From NCBI GenBank assembly GCA_019722365.1, contig JADFUC010002358.1, forward strand, positions 620,001 through 684,000: 64,000 nt of DNA. The letters run 5' to 3'. Both the position numbers and the translations under genes were made by a program. This stretch comes from Lithospermum erythrorhizon (Eukaryota > Streptophyta > Magnoliopsida > Boraginales > Boraginaceae). Of this stretch, positions 63,610 to 64,000 are shown one piece after another; the first letter of the stretch is position 1; every line of letters starts with the position of its first letter. The notes beneath the pieces were generated by a model. The model did not search any database, was not told where the DNA came from, and worked only from the letters and a program-made list of their open reading frames with translations.

Positions 63610-64000
63610 TTCTTTATTAATAGTATTTATATGTATCTTAAATATAATAATAGTCGATTAATTTAAATAAATCTGATGTGTCCAGCTCAGAAACCTCAGG
63701 AAGTGTGTGTTTACCTCGTTGAATCCCATTCTTTATTTGTAGCGGCATTCTCTTTAACATGCTTGACTACTACAAAAGCATGGTGGATTAAAAATTTGTA
63801 TTCATAATTTGTAATCTTATATGTCGTCTTATTCATGCGTTAATTTTAAAAAATAATAATAATAAAATACTAGTAAAATAAATAAAGATAGGGCGGTGGT
63901 GATAGGCACTCACATGGTTTTAGTATTTATGTGGCCTTGTCTTATTTTTGCGCCCCCTGAAGCTTCACTCAGGCACTCTTTTTTAGTGTCCCAGAACCTT
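63610..64000. other. Right edge of the window, nothing recognised
   Basis: AT-rich, likely still part of or next to the Gypsy element. No LTR end could be fixed. Confidence 0.4.

Overview
This is nuclear DNA from a flowering plant, most likely a eudicot. It is AT-rich, its introns are short with GT..AG boundaries, and the transposon families are plant-type: Stowaway MITEs, hAT, Copia, Tat-type and chromovirus-type Gypsy, and a plant tRNA-derived SINE. I cannot name the species from the sequence.

Gene layout. Only three host genes are supported, and all had to be assembled from exons. (1) A flap endonuclease 1 (FEN1) gene on the minus strand starts at 3483 and runs off the left edge. Eleven exons join in frame, but the product lacks about 39 residues, including the metal-binding Asp equivalent to human D86. 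An E2F-type site lies about 70 bp upstream of the ATG. (2) A complete pectin acetylesterase on the plus strand spans 8944-12863 in 12 exons (422 aa). (3) A complete R2R3-MYB factor of the MYB50/55/61/86 group on the minus strand spans 24313-22903 in 3 exons (384 aa). They are not an operon and nothing suggests a shared pathway, although the esterase acts on the cell wall and this MYB group includes regulators of wall and mucilage traits.

Mobile DNA. Left and centre: Stowaway MITEs at 920-1057 and 8353-8615; a 488-bp hAT element with a near-perfect 8-bp target duplication at 4876-5363; another MITE at 5678-6309; a coding-free LTR retrotransposon at 15468-18212 with a TAATG duplication; a degenerate full-length Copia element at 25528-32344 with a TATTA duplication and six leader repeats; and a SINE at 36436-36660 with a long target duplication.

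Right part: about 39.95-46.0 kb is a decayed Tat-type Gypsy element with an antisense ORF, abutted by a second, inverted copy of the 4876-5363 hAT family. 49-55.6 kb holds hAT remnants with transposase pieces and clusters of a near-palindromic AGCGTG..CACGTT motif. 57.2-63.6 kb is a minus-strand Gypsy element whose gag is split by a nested short-LTR element (60157-63036) and whose integrase core is missing.

The most notable observations are the FEN1-like gene that lost a catalytic carboxylate while keeping an open frame, and the tandem array in its intron 2 that repeats the end of exon 2 with its splice donor. The Copia leader repeats, the antisense ORF and the hAT palindrome clusters follow. 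I see no tRNA, rRNA or CRISPR.
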